From PALSA-555 sp035468285 (GTDB taxonomy: Bacteria > Actinomycetota > Acidimicrobiia > IMCC26256 > PALSA-555), in assembly GCA_035468285.1 (NCBI GenBank), contig DATISY010000009.1, positions 1-64,000 of the forward strand: 64,000 nt of DNA, written 5' to 3'. A program made the position numbers and the translations under genes. A model generated the notes under the pieces. That model was not told the origin of the DNA. It saw nothing but the letters and a program-made list of their open reading frames with translations, and made no database searches. Below, one piece after another: positions 25,199 to 33,826 of this stretch; position 1 is the stretch's first letter; every line of letters starts with the position of its first letter.

Positions 25199-25204
25199 TA
25201 GCGT
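25199..25204 (+). promoter_or_regulatory. -10-like TAGCGT of the SDR at 25212
   Basis: TAGCGT ends 7 nt before the GTG at 25212. A GTG at 25203 would lie inside this hexamer, which favours 25212 as the true start. Confidence 0.5.
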
Positions 25205-25211
25205 GAGATGG

Positions 25212-25994
25212 GTGAGTTACTCCATCGAAGGCAAGCATGTCCTCGTCACCGGAGCGTCATCAGGCATCGGCGCCGCGCTGGCCGAGGGGTTCGCCCAGCG
25301 GGGCGCGGTGGTCGGAATCTGCGCCCGGCGGGCCGACCGGCTCGCCGAGACCCTCCACCGACTCCAGGAGCACTCGCCGGATTCGAAGGCGTGGACGGTC
25401 GACCTCGCGGACCTGGACGCGATCGCCGGGTTCGCGGCTGAGGTCGAACAGGACCTCGGGGGTGTCGACGTGCTGGTGAACAACGCCGGGATCCCCAAGC
25501 GGCGCCACGGGACCCGCCTCGCTCCCGACGAGGTCGAGAGCGTCATGCGCATCAACTACTTCTCGCCGGTTCGTCTGACCCTGGCGTTGTTGCCTGGCCT
25601 GATCGACCGGTCGGGGCGGATCGTGAACATCTCGTCGGTCGCGGCTCGGCTCGGCCCACCGATCGAGGCGGCGTACGCCGCGAGCAAGGCGGCGATCACA
25701 GCATTCTCCGAATGCATGGCCGTCGACCTGCGGGACACCGACGTGCTCGTGCACGTCGTGAACCCGGGTGTGCTCGACACGGAGCTGTTCCACTTGCCTG
25801 ACAACGAGCCCGGGTTCCACGAGTCGGTGGAGATGCTGCCCGTCGACGCCATCGTCGAGCCAGTCCTCGCCCAGATCGACGAAGGCTCCTTCGAGGGCTA
25901 CGTCCCCGATTGGTTCATGGAGATCGTCGCCGGCAAGTTCCGCGACCCGGACGCGTTCCTGAACGGCACGAAGGACTACGCCCGGTCCAAGTGA
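25212..25994 (+). CDS. Short-chain dehydrogenase/reductase (SDR)
   Basis: 260 residues. TGASSGIGAALAEGF (cofactor), NNAGIPKRR, NISSVAAR (Ser) and YAASKAAI (Tyr/Lys) are all intact. The C-terminus has an extra PDWFMEIVAGKFRDPDAF segment, as in SDRs acting on lipid substrates. Start 25212 (MSYSIEGKHVLVTG) chosen from the -10 position. It stands alone between divergent and convergent neighbours. Confidence 0.92.
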   Translation: MSYSIEGKHVLVTGASSGIGAALAEGFAQRGAVVGICARRADRLAETLHRLQEHSPDSKAWTVDLADLDAIAGFAAEVEQDLGGVDVLVNNAGIPKRRHGTRLAPDEVESVMRINYFSPVRLTLALLPGLIDRSGRIVNISSVAARLGPPIEAAYAASKAAITAFSECMAVDLRDTDVLVHVVNPGVLDTELFHLPDNEPGFHESVEMLPVDAIVEPVLAQIDEGSFEGYVPDWFMEIVAGKFRDPDAFLNGTKDYARSK

Positions 25995-26012
25995 CCCGGC
26001 AGCGCGGTCGCG

Positions 26013-26798
26013 TCACTCCAAGAGGTCAGGCTGCTCCCGGACGATCGTGGCGTACAGCGGCGAGAAGCTGAAATAGCCGGCGACGTGGGAACCGACCTGG
26101 GGCTGGGTGTGGCGGGCCGCCTCCTCGGAGATCAGGACCGGGGTGCCGGCAGCCTCCGCGAGCAGCTGGGCCTGACAGGACCGCTCCATCGTGATGAACC
26201 ACCAGACCGCTTCGTCGATCGACTGGCCGACGGTGAGCAGCCCGTGGTTGCGGAGGATCACAGCCTTCGAGTCGCCGAGAGCGTGCGCGATGCGCTTTCC
26301 CTCCTCGAGGTCGAGCACGACCCCGGTGTAGTCGTCGAAGAGGGCGTGGTCCCCGTAGAACGCGCACGCGTCCTGGGTCAGCGGATCGAGGAGGCGGCCG
26401 AGTGACGACCAGGCCTTGCCGTGCAGGGAGTGCGAGTGCGCTGCGGCGACGACGTCGGGTCGCGCCTCGTGCACCTGGGAGTGGATCGCGAACGCGGCGC
26501 GGTTCACGGGAGCGTTGCCTTCGACGACGTCCCCGCTTCGATCCACGCGGATGAGGTCTGAGACACGGATCTGCTTGAAGCTCATGCCGAACGGGTTGAC
26601 CCAGAAGTGGTCGAGGTGCTCTGGGTCGCGGGCCGTGATGTGGCCGGCGACACCCTCGTCGAATCCGAACTTCCCGAACAGACGAAAGCCGGCCGCGAGC
26701 CGCTGCTTGCGGTGGAGGCGTTCCTCCTCGACCGTGTCGAACTTCGGCGGGTAGTCAGCGAACTGCCCGAGGGGCATGTCCGTCTCAGTGGTGGCCAT
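26013..26798 (-). CDS. Class II aldolase/adducin family protein
   Basis: 261 residues. The metal-binding histidines are seen in AAAHSHSLHGKAWS and ILRNHGLLTVG; GVAGHITARDPE is the family N-terminal loop. Family members include fuculose-phosphate aldolase and ribulose-5-phosphate epimerase, but this adducin-like branch is often of unknown function in degradation clusters. ATG has a strong AGGAGG site; TACCAT at 26825-26830 (reverse) may be its -10, giving a 20-nt leader. Confidence 0.88.
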   Translation of the reverse strand: MATTETDMPLGQFADYPPKFDTVEEERLHRKQRLAAGFRLFGKFGFDEGVAGHITARDPEHLDHFWVNPFGMSFKQIRVSDLIRVDRSGDVVEGNAPVNRAAFAIHSQVHEARPDVVAAAHSHSLHGKAWSSLGRLLDPLTQDACAFYGDHALFDDYTGVVLDLEEGKRIAHALGDSKAVILRNHGLLTVGQSIDEAVWWFITMERSCQAQLLAEAAGTPVLISEEAARHTQPQVGSHVAGYFSFSPLYATIVREQPDLLE

Positions 26799-26841
26799 GC
26801 GTGATCCTCCTGTGCTCAGTTCCGATGGTAGCGGTCGGCTC

Positions 26842-27132
26842 TCACGCTCCCGTCGGCTGCCCGGTGAGCTCCCCGGTCTCGTCGCGCAGCACGCGGCGGA
26901 CGTCGCGCAGGAGGATCCGCCGTCCCGCGGGCCGCTGGACGTCGTAGCGCAGCCAGCAGCCGTCCGCCTTGAGGTCGGCGGCGGGCCCGGACGTGAACCC
27001 ATGGAAGTGCAGGAAGGCGGCCGACCCTCGGGTGAACGTGCCGCGCCGCCGCTCGTGCAGCGGACCGATCGCCCGCAGCTGGGCGAGGAGCGGCTCGAGG
27101 CGGTCCAGGTCCTCGTCTCGGACTCGGCTCAC
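26842..27132 (-). CDS. Conserved-looking hypothetical protein, 96 residues
   Basis: No family recognised. Charged N-terminal helix (DEDLDRLEPLLAQLRA), then a beta-rich core with FLHFHGFTSGPAADLK and WLRYDVQ. The His-X-His could bind metal. GTG start 7 nt after the aldehyde dehydrogenase stop, so it is co-transcribed with that gene. Codon use matches its neighbours, supporting a real gene. Confidence 0.65.
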   Translation of the reverse strand: MSRVRDEDLDRLEPLLAQLRAIGPLHERRRGTFTRGSAAFLHFHGFTSGPAADLKADGCWLRYDVQRPAGRRILLRDVRRVLRDETGELTGQPTGA

Positions 27133-27139
27133 GAGCCCG

Positions 27140-28615
27140 TCAGGCGGCGTCCGCGGGGAGCCCGATCGTCTTCAGCTCGAGGTACTCCTCGAACCCGGCG
27201 ATGCCGTGCTCACGGCCGATGCCGCTCTCCTTGTATCCCCCGAACGGCGAGTCGGCGCCGAACCACTGGCCGCCGTTCACCGCGACGGTGCCGGTGCGGA
27301 TCCGGGTGGCGACCCGGAGGGCCCGGTCGAGCGACGCGCCGGTCACAGCGCCGGAGAGCCCGTACCGCGAGTTGTTCGCGATTCGCACGGCGTCGTCGTC
27401 GTCCTGGTAGCGCAGGACGGCGAGCACGGGACCGAAGATCTCCTCCTGGGCGATCGTCGATTCTGGGTCCACGTCGACGAACAAGGTGGGCTCGACGAAG
27501 TAGCCCTTCGGGAACCGGTCGGGAACTCCCCCTCCGACCGCGAGGCGGGCGCCTTCGGCCTTCCCTTGCTCGATGTAGCCGAGGACGCGCTCGCGTTGCC
27601 GCGCGTTGATGAGCGGGCCCATGAGGTTGGCGGGATCGGTGGGGTCACCGTACGGGAACCCGGCGAAGGCCTCGGTGAGCATCTCGACGCCCTCGTCATA
27701 CCGGGACGCGGGGAGCAGCATCCGGGTGGTGATGGCACACCCTTGGCCGGCGTGCATGCACGTCATCGACCCCGACGGGACCACCGACGCGAAGTCGGCG
27801 TCGTCGAGCACGATGCTCGCCGACTTGCCTCCGAGCTCCAGGAAGACTCGCTTCAAGGTCTCCGCGCCGCGGGCCATGATCCGCTTCCCCGTGGCGGACG
27901 AGCCGGTGAAGCTGATCATGTCCACGCGGGGGTCGCCGGTGAGGACCTCGCCGACTTCGGACTTGTCCCCGGAGGCGACGACGTTGAGCACGCCGGGGGG
28001 CAGGTCGGTCTGCTCGGCCGCGAGGCGACCGAGGAATGTGGCGCTCCAGGGCGTATCGGGTGCCGGCTTGAGCACGACGGTGTTGCCCGCAGCGAGCGCC
28101 GGACCGATCTTGGAGAGGTTGAGCATGAACGGAAAGTTCCAGGGCGTGATCGCGCCACATACTCCGACCGGCTCCTTGAACACCCGGCGCGCGCTGCGCA
28201 TCCCCATGAACTCGTTGACGGGGAGGTCCTGTTCCCATTCGTAGGCGTCGATGAGGTCGATGTCCCACTGCAGGTCGTCGATGCACGAGTCGAGCTGGAT
28301 GGCGTAGGTGAGCATGATCGGGGTGCCGACCTCGGCGACGATCTGGGGACGCAGCGTCTCGCGTTCGCGGTCGAGGGCGTCCTTGAGCTGCTGGAGGCAG
28401 CGGCGCCGAAGTTCGCGGTTGGTGGACCAGTCGGTCTCGTCGAAGGCGCGGCGGGCGGCGCCGATGGCACGGTCCATGTCGGGGGCGCCGGCGTCGGCGA
28501 CGTGGCCGATGATCTCCTCGGTCGCAGGGTTGATGTTCGGGAACGTCGCGCCCGAGGCGGCGTCGGCGAGCTTCCCGTCGATCAGGAGGCGAGATTCAGC
28601 GTCGAGGTCAGCCAT
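27140..28615 (-). CDS. Aldehyde dehydrogenase (NAD(P)-dependent)
   Basis: 491 residues, full-length ALDH. Cofactor region VCGAITPWNFPF and FTGSSATGKRI; general base Glu in LELGGKSASIV; nucleophile Cys in HAGQGCAITTR; C-terminal PFGGYKESGIGREHG. Oxidises an aldehyde to a carboxylate; substrate unknown. GAGGAA ribosome site before the ATG, and TACTCT (reverse, 28661-28666) as a possible -10. Divergent from the Ppx/GppA gene. Confidence 0.95.
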   Translation of the reverse strand: MADLDAESRLLIDGKLADAASGATFPNINPATEEIIGHVADAGAPDMDRAIGAARRAFDETDWSTNRELRRRCLQQLKDALDRERETLRPQIVAEVGTPIMLTYAIQLDSCIDDLQWDIDLIDAYEWEQDLPVNEFMGMRSARRVFKEPVGVCGAITPWNFPFMLNLSKIGPALAAGNTVVLKPAPDTPWSATFLGRLAAEQTDLPPGVLNVVASGDKSEVGEVLTGDPRVDMISFTGSSATGKRIMARGAETLKRVFLELGGKSASIVLDDADFASVVPSGSMTCMHAGQGCAITTRMLLPASRYDEGVEMLTEAFAGFPYGDPTDPANLMGPLINARQRERVLGYIEQGKAEGARLAVGGGVPDRFPKGYFVEPTLFVDVDPESTIAQEEIFGPVLAVLRYQDDDDAVRIANNSRYGLSGAVTGASLDRALRVATRIRTGTVAVNGGQWFGADSPFGGYKESGIGREHGIAGFEEYLELKTIGLPADAA

Positions 28616-28670
28616 TCGTTCCTCACGGTTCGTGTCCGGGTCCGTGCCCGATCAGCCGGGAGAGTACCGC

Positions 28671-28676
28671 TACTGT
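28671..28676 (+). promoter_or_regulatory. -10-like TACTGT of the Ppx/GppA gene
   Basis: TACTGT ends 6 nt before the GTG at 28683; typical leaderless spacing. The divergent aldehyde dehydrogenase promoter lies immediately beside it. Confidence 0.6.
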
Positions 28677-28682
28677 CGGTGG

Positions 28683-30251
28683 GTGCGGATCGCCGCGCTT
28701 GACCTCGGCACGAACTCGTTCCATCTCCTCATTGCCGAGGTCCAGGGCGACGGTCACTTCGAAGCGTTGGCCCGCGAGAAGGCGATGATCCGCCTCGGCG
28801 ATGTCGTCGTCCGGAAGGGCCGGATCACGTCCGCCGCGGCGGACGTCGCCGTCCAGACCGTCCGCCGCTTCAAGCTTCTCGCCGACGCGGCCGACGTCCA
28901 GGAGATTCACGCCTGCGCGACCAGCGCCATCCGCCAGGCAGCCAACGGGGCCGCGCTCGTCGATCGGATCGAGGCCGAGACCGGCGTCGCGGTCGAGGTG
29001 ATCAGCGGCCGACGCGAGGCCGAGCTCATCTTCGGGGCGATCCGAGCCAGCGTGCTCCTCGACCCCGCGCCGGCGCTGTGCTTCGATCTCGGCGGCGGCA
29101 GCCTCGAGGTGATGGTCGGCGACGCGGCCAGCTTGCAGTGGGCCACGAGCGAGAACCTCGGGGTCGGGCGGCTCACCGCAGACTTCGTGCACAGCGACCC
29201 GATCTCCAAGGACGACCGCCGCCGCCTCGAGCAGCACCTCGCGTCGGTGCTCGCGCCGGTGGCGGAGGCGGTGCAGCCGTTCGCTCCGAAGCTGGTCGTC
29301 GGGAGCAGCGGCACGCTGATGGACCTGGCGCACATGGTCACGGCCCGCCGATCGGGCGATGTTCCCGTGTCGCTGAACCAGCTGAGCTTCAGCCGCAACG
29401 AGTTCCTCCCGCTGCACAAGCAGATCCTCACCTCGAAGGCCAGCGAGCGGCTGCGGATGGACGGCCTCGAGGCGCGCCGCGTCGATCTCATCCCCGCCGG
29501 GTCCATCGTGCTCGCGGTCGCGATGGACTGCTTCGGCTTCGATGCCATGACGGTGAGCGAGTGGGCATTGCGTGAGGGGATCGTCCTCGACGTGATCGGC
29601 CGCCACGATCCGGCCGACTGGTCAGACGACCCCCGGGCGATCCGGCGGGCGTCGGTGCAGGGCTTCGCCCGCCGCTCCACGTGGTCCGAGCAGCACGCCC
29701 GGCAGGTCGCCCGCCTTGCGCTCGAGCTGTTCGACCAGACCAACGAGCTCCATGGTCTCGGCCCGAACGAGCGTGAGCTCCTCGAGTACGCGGCGCTGCT
29801 CCACGACATCGGCGAGCACGTCTCCACGACCGGTCACCACAAGCACGGCGCGTACCTGATCCGACACGCGCAGCTGCGCGGGTTCACACCCGAAGAGGTC
29901 CAGCTGCTCGCGGGCCTCTCCCGATGGCACCGTCGGGGAGAGCCCAAGCTGGGCGACGACTTCGCGCTCGTGGACCGTGACCACCTGCGGGCCCTCGCGG
30001 CGATTCTGCGCCTGGCCGACGGGCTGGACCGCAGCCGCAGCAACGCGGTCGATCATGTCGAGGTCAGTGTCGGCCCGTCGCTGGTGATGATGCGACTCCG
30101 GTCCTCCCGCGACACCGAGCTCGAGCTCTGGGGCGCGCGCCGCAAGCGGGAGCTGTTCGAGAAGGTGTTCGAACGCGACGTCGAGATCACGACGCATCCT
30201 GCGGGCTCGGCGTTGCCGGGAGCGGCTCAGGAGGGGCCGGTGACCGTCTGA
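28683..30251 (+). CDS. Ppx/GppA exopolyphosphatase family protein with HD domain
   Basis: 522 residues. Begins RIAALDLGTNSFHLLIAEVQ (actin-like phosphate 1 loop), then FDLGGGSLEVMVG (phosphate 2). The C-terminal half carries an HD phosphohydrolase-like domain: LLHDIGEHVSTTGHHKHGAYL. The family hydrolyses polyphosphate and/or pppGpp and affects the stringent response. Length matches long Ppx forms. Its last 25 bp overlap the end of the convergent TetR gene. Confidence 0.93.
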   Translation: MRIAALDLGTNSFHLLIAEVQGDGHFEALAREKAMIRLGDVVVRKGRITSAAADVAVQTVRRFKLLADAADVQEIHACATSAIRQAANGAALVDRIEAETGVAVEVISGRREAELIFGAIRASVLLDPAPALCFDLGGGSLEVMVGDAASLQWATSENLGVGRLTADFVHSDPISKDDRRRLEQHLASVLAPVAEAVQPFAPKLVVGSSGTLMDLAHMVTARRSGDVPVSLNQLSFSRNEFLPLHKQILTSKASERLRMDGLEARRVDLIPAGSIVLAVAMDCFGFDAMTVSEWALREGIVLDVIGRHDPADWSDDPRAIRRASVQGFARRSTWSEQHARQVARLALELFDQTNELHGLGPNERELLEYAALLHDIGEHVSTTGHHKHGAYLIRHAQLRGFTPEEVQLLAGLSRWHRRGEPKLGDDFALVDRDHLRALAAILRLADGLDRSRSNAVDHVEVSVGPSLVMMRLRSSRDTELELWGARRKRELFEKVFERDVEITTHPAGSALPGAAQEGPVTV

Positions 30252-30850
30252 TCGATGATCCGGGCGGTGGTCTCGACGAGCGCCCCGTGGGTGACGCCGA
30301 GCTCCTCGATCTCGCGGTGGAACGCGGCGACACGCTCGGTCATGGCGATCATCGCTGACGCAGCCGCGATCGGTGACATCGCGGCGTCGAGTCGTCCGGC
30401 CCGCTGTGCCTCACCGATCTTGGCCGCGAGCGCCTCGGTGATCGGGCGCAACGACGCGTTGCGGACGGCCCGGAAGCGCTGGTCGCCCTCCTGGGCGGCG
30501 AGGTTCCGGGTCCGGAGCACGGCGCGGTGCTGTGACCAGGAGTCGACGAACGCGTCGACCATCCGGTGGGACGACTCGTCGCTCCACGGCTCGTCGAGGC
30601 CGGCCAGGACGCCGCCGAGGTCCTCGGCGGCCTCCTCGGCGAGCACCAGGACGGCGTCCTCGACCGCTCGGAAGTACTGGTAGAAGGTCGCGGGCGACGT
30701 CCCGGCGGCGCGGGCGATGTCGACGACGCGGAGGTCCCGGAGCCCGCGGGTCTCGAGCAGGTCCCGGGTGGCATCGAGGAGCCGACGACGGGTCAGCGTG
30801 CCTCGCCGGCCGAGGGACCGGCCGTCGAGGGCCACGGACGGTGACGTCAC
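30227..30850 (-). CDS. TetR/AcrR-family transcriptional regulator
   Basis: 207 residues. N-terminal helix-turn-helix at about 17-63: RRRLLDATRDLLETRGLR then IARAAGTSPATFYQYF. The C-terminal ligand domain is of the type seen in fatty-acid or CoA-linked repressors. It lies 13 nt downstream of the CaiB gene on the same strand. The GTG start sits in a GTGACGTCAC palindrome (30841-30850). It is the only TetR protein in the window and a possible, unproven reader of the CTGAC palindrome. Confidence 0.88.
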   Translation of the reverse strand: MTSPSVALDGRSLGRRGTLTRRRLLDATRDLLETRGLRDLRVVDIARAAGTSPATFYQYFRAVEDAVLVLAEEAAEDLGGVLAGLDEPWSDESSHRMVDAFVDSWSQHRAVLRTRNLAAQEGDQRFRAVRNASLRPITEALAAKIGEAQRAGRLDAAMSPIAAASAMIAMTERVAAFHREIEELGVTHGALVETTARIIDQTVTGPS

Positions 30851-30863
30851 CGGGGGGCGAGCC

Positions 30864-32099
30864 TTATCCGAGCGCGCCCGCGTCGCTGAGCGCGTCGTGG
30901 CGGGCTTGGTCGTAGCCGAGGACGTCGGTGAGGATCTCGTCGGTGTGCTGGCCCACGGTGGGTGCCCGGGTGGGGACCGGCAGCTCCTCCCCGTCGAGCT
31001 TGACGGGGAGGGGCATCTCGTCGGCGCCGAGCCGATCAGCGGGGAACCACGGGAACCGGTCTTGGAACTGGGGGTCGTCGATGATCGTCTTGGACGTGTT
31101 GACCGGCGCGATCGGCGTGTTGACCTCGTTGCCGAACGCGAGCCATTCCGCGGAGGTGCGGGTGCGGAAGATGTCGCGCAGCTCGATCTGGAGCTCGCGG
31201 TTGTTCCGCGCGTGGTCGGCGTACTCCTCACCGGGCCAGCGCTCGAAGAGCTCGGGGCGTCCGACCCCCTCGCAGAAGTTCTTCCAGAACGCCCGCTCCG
31301 ACGCCATGAAGAGGACGTGCCCGTCTGCCGATTCGTACATCTGGTACCGGACACCTTCACGCATGCCCGCGGTGCCGGGGGCGCGGCGCTCGTAGTTGTC
31401 GCTGGCGTTGCCGGTGACCTCGGACTGCGGTCGCTCGTAGGCACGCCAGGTCTCGATCCGGTACCAGTCCATGTAGGCGGCGGCGTCGGACTGGGCGAGC
31501 TCCATCGCGGTGCCTGCCCCGGTCGCTCGGGCCCGGGTGACCCCGGCGAGGAGCGCCAGCGCGCCGAGGAGAGGCCCCGCGTGGATCCCCATCGACGGGT
31601 GCTCGGGGAGGTAGCAGAACCCTTCGTCGTCGTACGCGGCCGGGACCAGGCCGGCCCACGTGTCGAACGCGATGCCGTGCGCAGGCAAGTCGCGGTACGG
31701 GCCGGTGGCGCCGTAGCCGGAGATGGAGCAGAAGACGATCTTCGGGTTGACCTCGCGGAGGTCGTCGAAGCCCAGGCCCCGCTTCGCGAGGGCGCCGGGG
31801 CGCATCGCCTCGACGACCGCGTCGGCGTTCCGGACGAGGTCGAGGTACACCTCGATCCCTTCGGGCTTGCGGAGGTCGAGGGTGATGCTGCGCTTGCCGC
31901 GATGGATGTGCAGGTGCAGCAGCGAGTCGCCTTCGATGATCGGCCAGGTCATCCGCCGGATGTAGTCACCCTGGGGGGGCTCCACCTTGATGACGTCGGC
32001 GCCGAGGTCGGCGAGGAACGAGGCGAGCTCCCCAGGACCGAGGAGCGAGCTCTCGATGATCCGCACCCCGGTGAGGAGCCCACGGTCCGGGGCGCTCAC
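30864..32099 (-). CDS. CaiB/BaiF (family III) CoA-transferase
   Basis: 411 residues. N-terminal VRIIESSLLGPGELASFLADLGADV and VIKVEPPQGD, then GLGFDDLREVNPKIVFCSISGYG; the catalytic Asp is expected in AQSDAAAYMDW. These enzymes move CoA between acyl groups without ATP. Its ATG overlaps the stop of the upstream NIPSNAP-like gene (4 nt) and it precedes the TetR gene, forming a three-gene unit. Donor and acceptor unknown. Confidence 0.93.
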   Translation of the reverse strand: MSAPDRGLLTGVRIIESSLLGPGELASFLADLGADVIKVEPPQGDYIRRMTWPIIEGDSLLHLHIHRGKRSITLDLRKPEGIEVYLDLVRNADAVVEAMRPGALAKRGLGFDDLREVNPKIVFCSISGYGATGPYRDLPAHGIAFDTWAGLVPAAYDDEGFCYLPEHPSMGIHAGPLLGALALLAGVTRARATGAGTAMELAQSDAAAYMDWYRIETWRAYERPQSEVTGNASDNYERRAPGTAGMREGVRYQMYESADGHVLFMASERAFWKNFCEGVGRPELFERWPGEEYADHARNNRELQIELRDIFRTRTSAEWLAFGNEVNTPIAPVNTSKTIIDDPQFQDRFPWFPADRLGADEMPLPVKLDGEELPVPTRAPTVGQHTDEILTDVLGYDQARHDALSDAGALG

Positions 32100-32800
32100 A
32101 GCGGATCACCCGCGGACAGCAACGTCTTCGGATGGGGAGTCATGAGCTCCTCGCGCCAGGTGGTCAGGAACTCCCGGGCCCGGGCGCGCCACCGGGTGAT
32201 CCGGTCGTCCGTGGCCTCGGTCGCGGCGGCCTGCAGCGCGCAGTGCCCCGCGGGGTCGGTCGCCCAGATCGTGAGCACCTCACGATCGGTGAGCAGGACC
32301 TCATACAGCCCAACGAGCCCATGCCCGTACTCCTCGAGCACCGGCTGCCACTCCTCGCGGAGGGCGGCGAGATAGTCGAGGGCCACGCCGGGGCGGCAGC
32401 GGGACAGCTCGTGGACGAACACGCTGGCGTGCACATCAGCGCGGCGCAGGTCGGCAAACGACGGGCAGCCGGGCGCGCCGGCGAGGAGCCGGTCGACCCC
32501 ACCCGTGCGGACCTCCAACGCCCGGCGCCACCACTCCTCGAGCTCCGGTGTCCGCGTGCGCTGCAGATTCGTCCGCTCCATGAGCGCCCGCCAGCTCTCC
32601 CACCCGTCGACGCACTCCCAGAGGTTGACCACCTGGGGCCACCGTCCCGTCGAACCCATCGTGTACCAGGTGCCGACGAGGTCGAGGGTTCCCCCCGAGG
32701 CGGCCGACGCACCCCGTTCGGCGGTGTGCTCCATGTACGGCATCGCGCCTTCACCGACGATGTCGATGTACTCATGGAGATACAGCTTCCGGCTCGACAC
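32096..32800 (-). CDS. NIPSNAP-like dimeric alpha/beta-barrel protein
   Basis: 234 residues, two related halves. LYLHEYIDIVGEGAMPYM and VVNLWECVDGWESWRALM resemble the NIPSNAP ferredoxin-like fold. The second half repeats the pattern with FVHELSRCRPG and VLLTDREVLTIWA. Function unknown; such proteins often accompany aromatic or lipid degradation genes. GTG at 32800 is chosen for the TACGAT hexamer 8 nt upstream. First gene of the CaiB/TetR operon. Confidence 0.65.
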   Translation of the reverse strand: MSSRKLYLHEYIDIVGEGAMPYMEHTAERGASAASGGTLDLVGTWYTMGSTGRWPQVVNLWECVDGWESWRALMERTNLQRTRTPELEEWWRRALEVRTGGVDRLLAGAPGCPSFADLRRADVHASVFVHELSRCRPGVALDYLAALREEWQPVLEEYGHGLVGLYEVLLTDREVLTIWATDPAGHCALQAAATEATDDRITRWRARAREFLTTWREELMTPHPKTLLSAGDPL

Positions 32801-32808
32801 CGGGCGGG

Positions 32809-32814
32809 ATCGTA
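32809..32814 (-). promoter_or_regulatory. -10-like TACGAT of the NIPSNAP-like/CaiB/TetR operon
   Basis: Reverse-strand TACGAT ends 8 nt before the GTG at 32800, giving a probable leaderless operon promoter. Confidence 0.55.
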
Positions 32815-32899
32815 TCGGACCGTCGCGTCTCGGATCCCGGTCCGGTCGCCGGGCGGCAGGCCCACCGCGAGCCAAATCGCGGCGTGCCACGATGCGATC

Positions 32900-33826
32900 G
32901 TGTCGAACGACATCCCGGAGCGCCGCGGTCGGATCCGGGTCCTGGTCGGTCCCGGTGTCGTCGATGCGGGGATGGTGGAGGAGCTCCGCGTGTTCGCCGC
33001 CGCCGGTGGCCTCGGCGTCGCGAACACGTGGGGCGCGAAGGGCGTGTTCGCCTGGGACAGCCCCCACCATCTGGGGACGTGCGGCCTCCAGGCCCGCGAC
33101 TTCGAGCTCCTCGGCTTCGCCGACGCCGATCTCATCGTCACCATCGGCCTCGACGACGCCGAGTCACCCCCCGGTCGGGTTCGGCTGGCGCCGCTCCTCG
33201 AGCTGGAGCCGGACGACCTCGTCGCCGCGGCCGGTCGTGTGCGCGCGGAGGGAGACCCGATCCGCAACGACCTGTACCCGCGGCTGGCCGCGGTCGCGCA
33301 GCCAGGGTTCGTCGACGACTCGGTGCCGCTCCACCCGGCGCGCGCCGTCGCCGACCTCGGCGCCGCGCTCCCCCCGGACGGGTTCCTCAGCGCCGAGCCG
33401 GGGGTGGCGGGCTTGTGGGTCGCGCGGACGTTCCCCACCCCGGCGTTGAGCCCGGGGGCGCCGCGCCGCGTCGTGGTTCCCGCGCATCGCGAGCCGGGCA
33501 TCGGGGTGCGGCTCGCGGTGGAGCAGGCGCGGGCCGGTCGACCATCGATCGCCGTCGCCACCGCGCCCCTCGACCCGGCGAGCATCGCCGCACTCGACCA
33601 GATCCGCGACGAGCGTCTCCCGCTGGTCGCGACCGTTTGGGATGACCAGGCCCCCGGTACGGGCCGCGTCGAGACCTACCGGGCTCGCATCGATGCCGCC
33701 CTCGCGGCGGGACGGCCCGGGGTGGTGGAGGTTCCCGTGAACCTCGACGCGACCGGTCAGCTCCTCGCGGCCGCGGGGGAGGTGGTCGCGTGGGGCGGCC
33801 TAACCTCCGCCGAGTCGAGGGGGTGA
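32900..33826 (+). CDS. ThDP-enzyme central-domain protein (acetolactate-synthase-like fragment)
   Basis: 308 residues. Residues about 10-75 match the central (transhydrogenase-like) domain of thiamine-diphosphate enzymes: RVLVGPGVVDAGMVEE, ANTWGAKGVFAWDSP, LGTCGLQARDFELLGFADAD and LIVTIGLDDAE. The N-terminal Pyr domain with its catalytic Glu is absent, and the C-terminal part lacks a clear GDG-type ThDP motif. It is probably not a free-standing ThDP enzyme; it may bind a nucleotide or pair with another protein. Overlaps the next SDR start by 4 nt. Confidence 0.7.
   Translation: MSNDIPERRGRIRVLVGPGVVDAGMVEELRVFAAAGGLGVANTWGAKGVFAWDSPHHLGTCGLQARDFELLGFADADLIVTIGLDDAESPPGRVRLAPLLELEPDDLVAAAGRVRAEGDPIRNDLYPRLAAVAQPGFVDDSVPLHPARAVADLGAALPPDGFLSAEPGVAGLWVARTFPTPALSPGAPRRVVVPAHREPGIGVRLAVEQARAGRPSIAVATAPLDPASIAALDQIRDERLPLVATVWDDQAPGTGRVETYRARIDAALAAGRPGVVEVPVNLDATGQLLAAAGEVVAWGGLTSAESRG

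Noticed and set aside
30841..30850. GTGACGTCAC palindrome at the TetR start as an operator
   Set aside because: It overlaps the first codons and is short; a 10-bp palindrome of this kind can arise by chance, so it was not listed as a site.
30255..32375. Long forward frames opposite TetR and CaiB genes
   Set aside because: Arg/Pro/Gly-rich composition with no motifs; the reverse strand has clear proteins.
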